The position numbers and the translations under genes were made by a program. Shown in pieces: positions 63,458 to 64,000 of a stretch of DNA of 64,000 nucleotides. Position 1 is the first letter of the stretch, and every line of letters begins with the position of its first letter. Source of the stretch: Fragilaria crotonensis (Eukaryota > Bacillariophyta > Fragilariophyceae > Fragilariales > Fragilariaceae). The stretch covers positions 434,001 through 498,000 of the forward strand of contig JAKSYS010000001.1 of the NCBI GenBank assembly GCA_022925895.1, written 5' to 3'. The notes under the pieces are model-generated. The model was not told the DNA's origin, ran no database searches, and worked only from the letters and a program-made list of their open reading frames with translations.

Positions 63458-64000
63458 TCCCCGAGCATGTTATTGCTGTATGCATGGGATATGGGGATAT
63501 GCGGGATATGGGCTTATATGGGATATCAAATATCGAAATGTTTATTCGCACTGGACGAACGCGAACACGATGACAGAGGCGACAAGGACTCGCGTCTTTG
63601 GACTACCGGTAGCAATGGTGACGACGTGCTAGCTGCGGTAGGGATGTGATTATCGAATACTAACGACTGCAGTAGTCAAGAAGAAGGTGAATCGCAAACG
63701 ATCAATGTCACAACTCAGTGCCCCGAGATGACGTGCCAAGACCATCCAAGTGGCAGTGAAATGCCATCTGGAAGTCGAAAACCTTTTGTTGGAACATGCC
63801 ATTATGCTTTTTCTAAGTTTGGGATTACATGGTATGCGAATCATCACTGATAGTGGGATGACTCCCAACGAAAAAAGAAAATGAAGAAATGAATTCTTCC
63901 ACATCCATCTGTTTGCAAGAGTATTGTGTGGTTGGGTATTGGACATTCGTCAAGCAACGGGAGCAATCGAATTCCACCGACGAATGCCAAGGGTGTTCTT
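63458..64000. other. Right edge of window
   Basis: A minus-strand frame (63650-63946, 98 codons) reaches near the edge but shows no family motif. Nothing is called with confidence. Confidence 0.35.

Noticed and set aside
1-64000. Retroelement or virus-derived genes
   Set aside because: No reverse transcriptase, integrase, capsid or envelope-like frame and no long terminal repeat pair was recognised, although very decayed copies in the CpG-poor deserts cannot be excluded by eye.

Overview
The window looks like nuclear DNA of a photosynthetic stramenopile, most likely a pennate diatom. Genes are compact and lie on both strands. Introns are few and short with GT-AG ends (88, 143, 140 and 83 bases where both ends can be placed). 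One nuclear gene encodes a bacterial-type HU protein behind a signal peptide plus Phe-type cleavage site, as in diatom plastid preproteins. Disordered Ser/Arg-rich proteins and a leucine-rich-repeat membrane protein of a type I associate with diatoms are also present. The species cannot be named from sequence alone.

Layout, left to right. 0.4-2.8 kb: a small unknown protein and a plastid HU gene. 3.9-6.5 kb: a complete-looking hAT transposon with 8-bp target duplication. 6.8-10.6 kb: a Golgi-type sulfotransferase, a four-span membrane protein and an FkbM/METTL24-like methyltransferase; the last two diverge from a spacer with CRE-type palindromes. 10.9-12.2 kb: two MITEs. 12.5-15.6 kb: a TrmA/RumA RNA methyltransferase facing a TSG101/VPS23 ESCRT-I subunit. 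16.2-18.5 kb: a 7-bp minisatellite, CpG-poor spacer and another MITE. 18.9-22.4 kb: a Tc1/mariner/IS630-like transposon with transposase in two overlapping frames. 22.8-35.1 kb: three large disordered, basic Ser-rich protein genes, a second element with the same terminal repeats, and a BMT5-like methyltransferase gene with a frame break. 35.9-36.5 kb: a MITE filled with a 30-bp tandem array. 38.4-48.5 kb: COX11, a STAND-type ATPase, a small acidic protein and a PPR protein. 51.2-52.9 kb: a disordered protein with five RRxS-type motifs. 53-58 kb: a long CpG-poor gene desert. 58.4-62.1 kb: an SLC4 bicarbonate/borate transporter and an LRR membrane protein. 62.7-63.5 kb: a second array-filled inverted-repeat element.

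The genes do not form one pathway. Organelle functions recur (plastid HU; mitochondrial COX11; the PPR protein is probably organellar), and RNA methyltransferases and disordered phospho-motif proteins each occur more than once. The most distinctive content is the mobile-element landscape: at least seven inverted-repeat elements, five flanked by TA and two by 8-bp duplications or hAT-type ends, together with CpG-depleted decayed spacers and spacers crowded with GTAC-centred palindromes.
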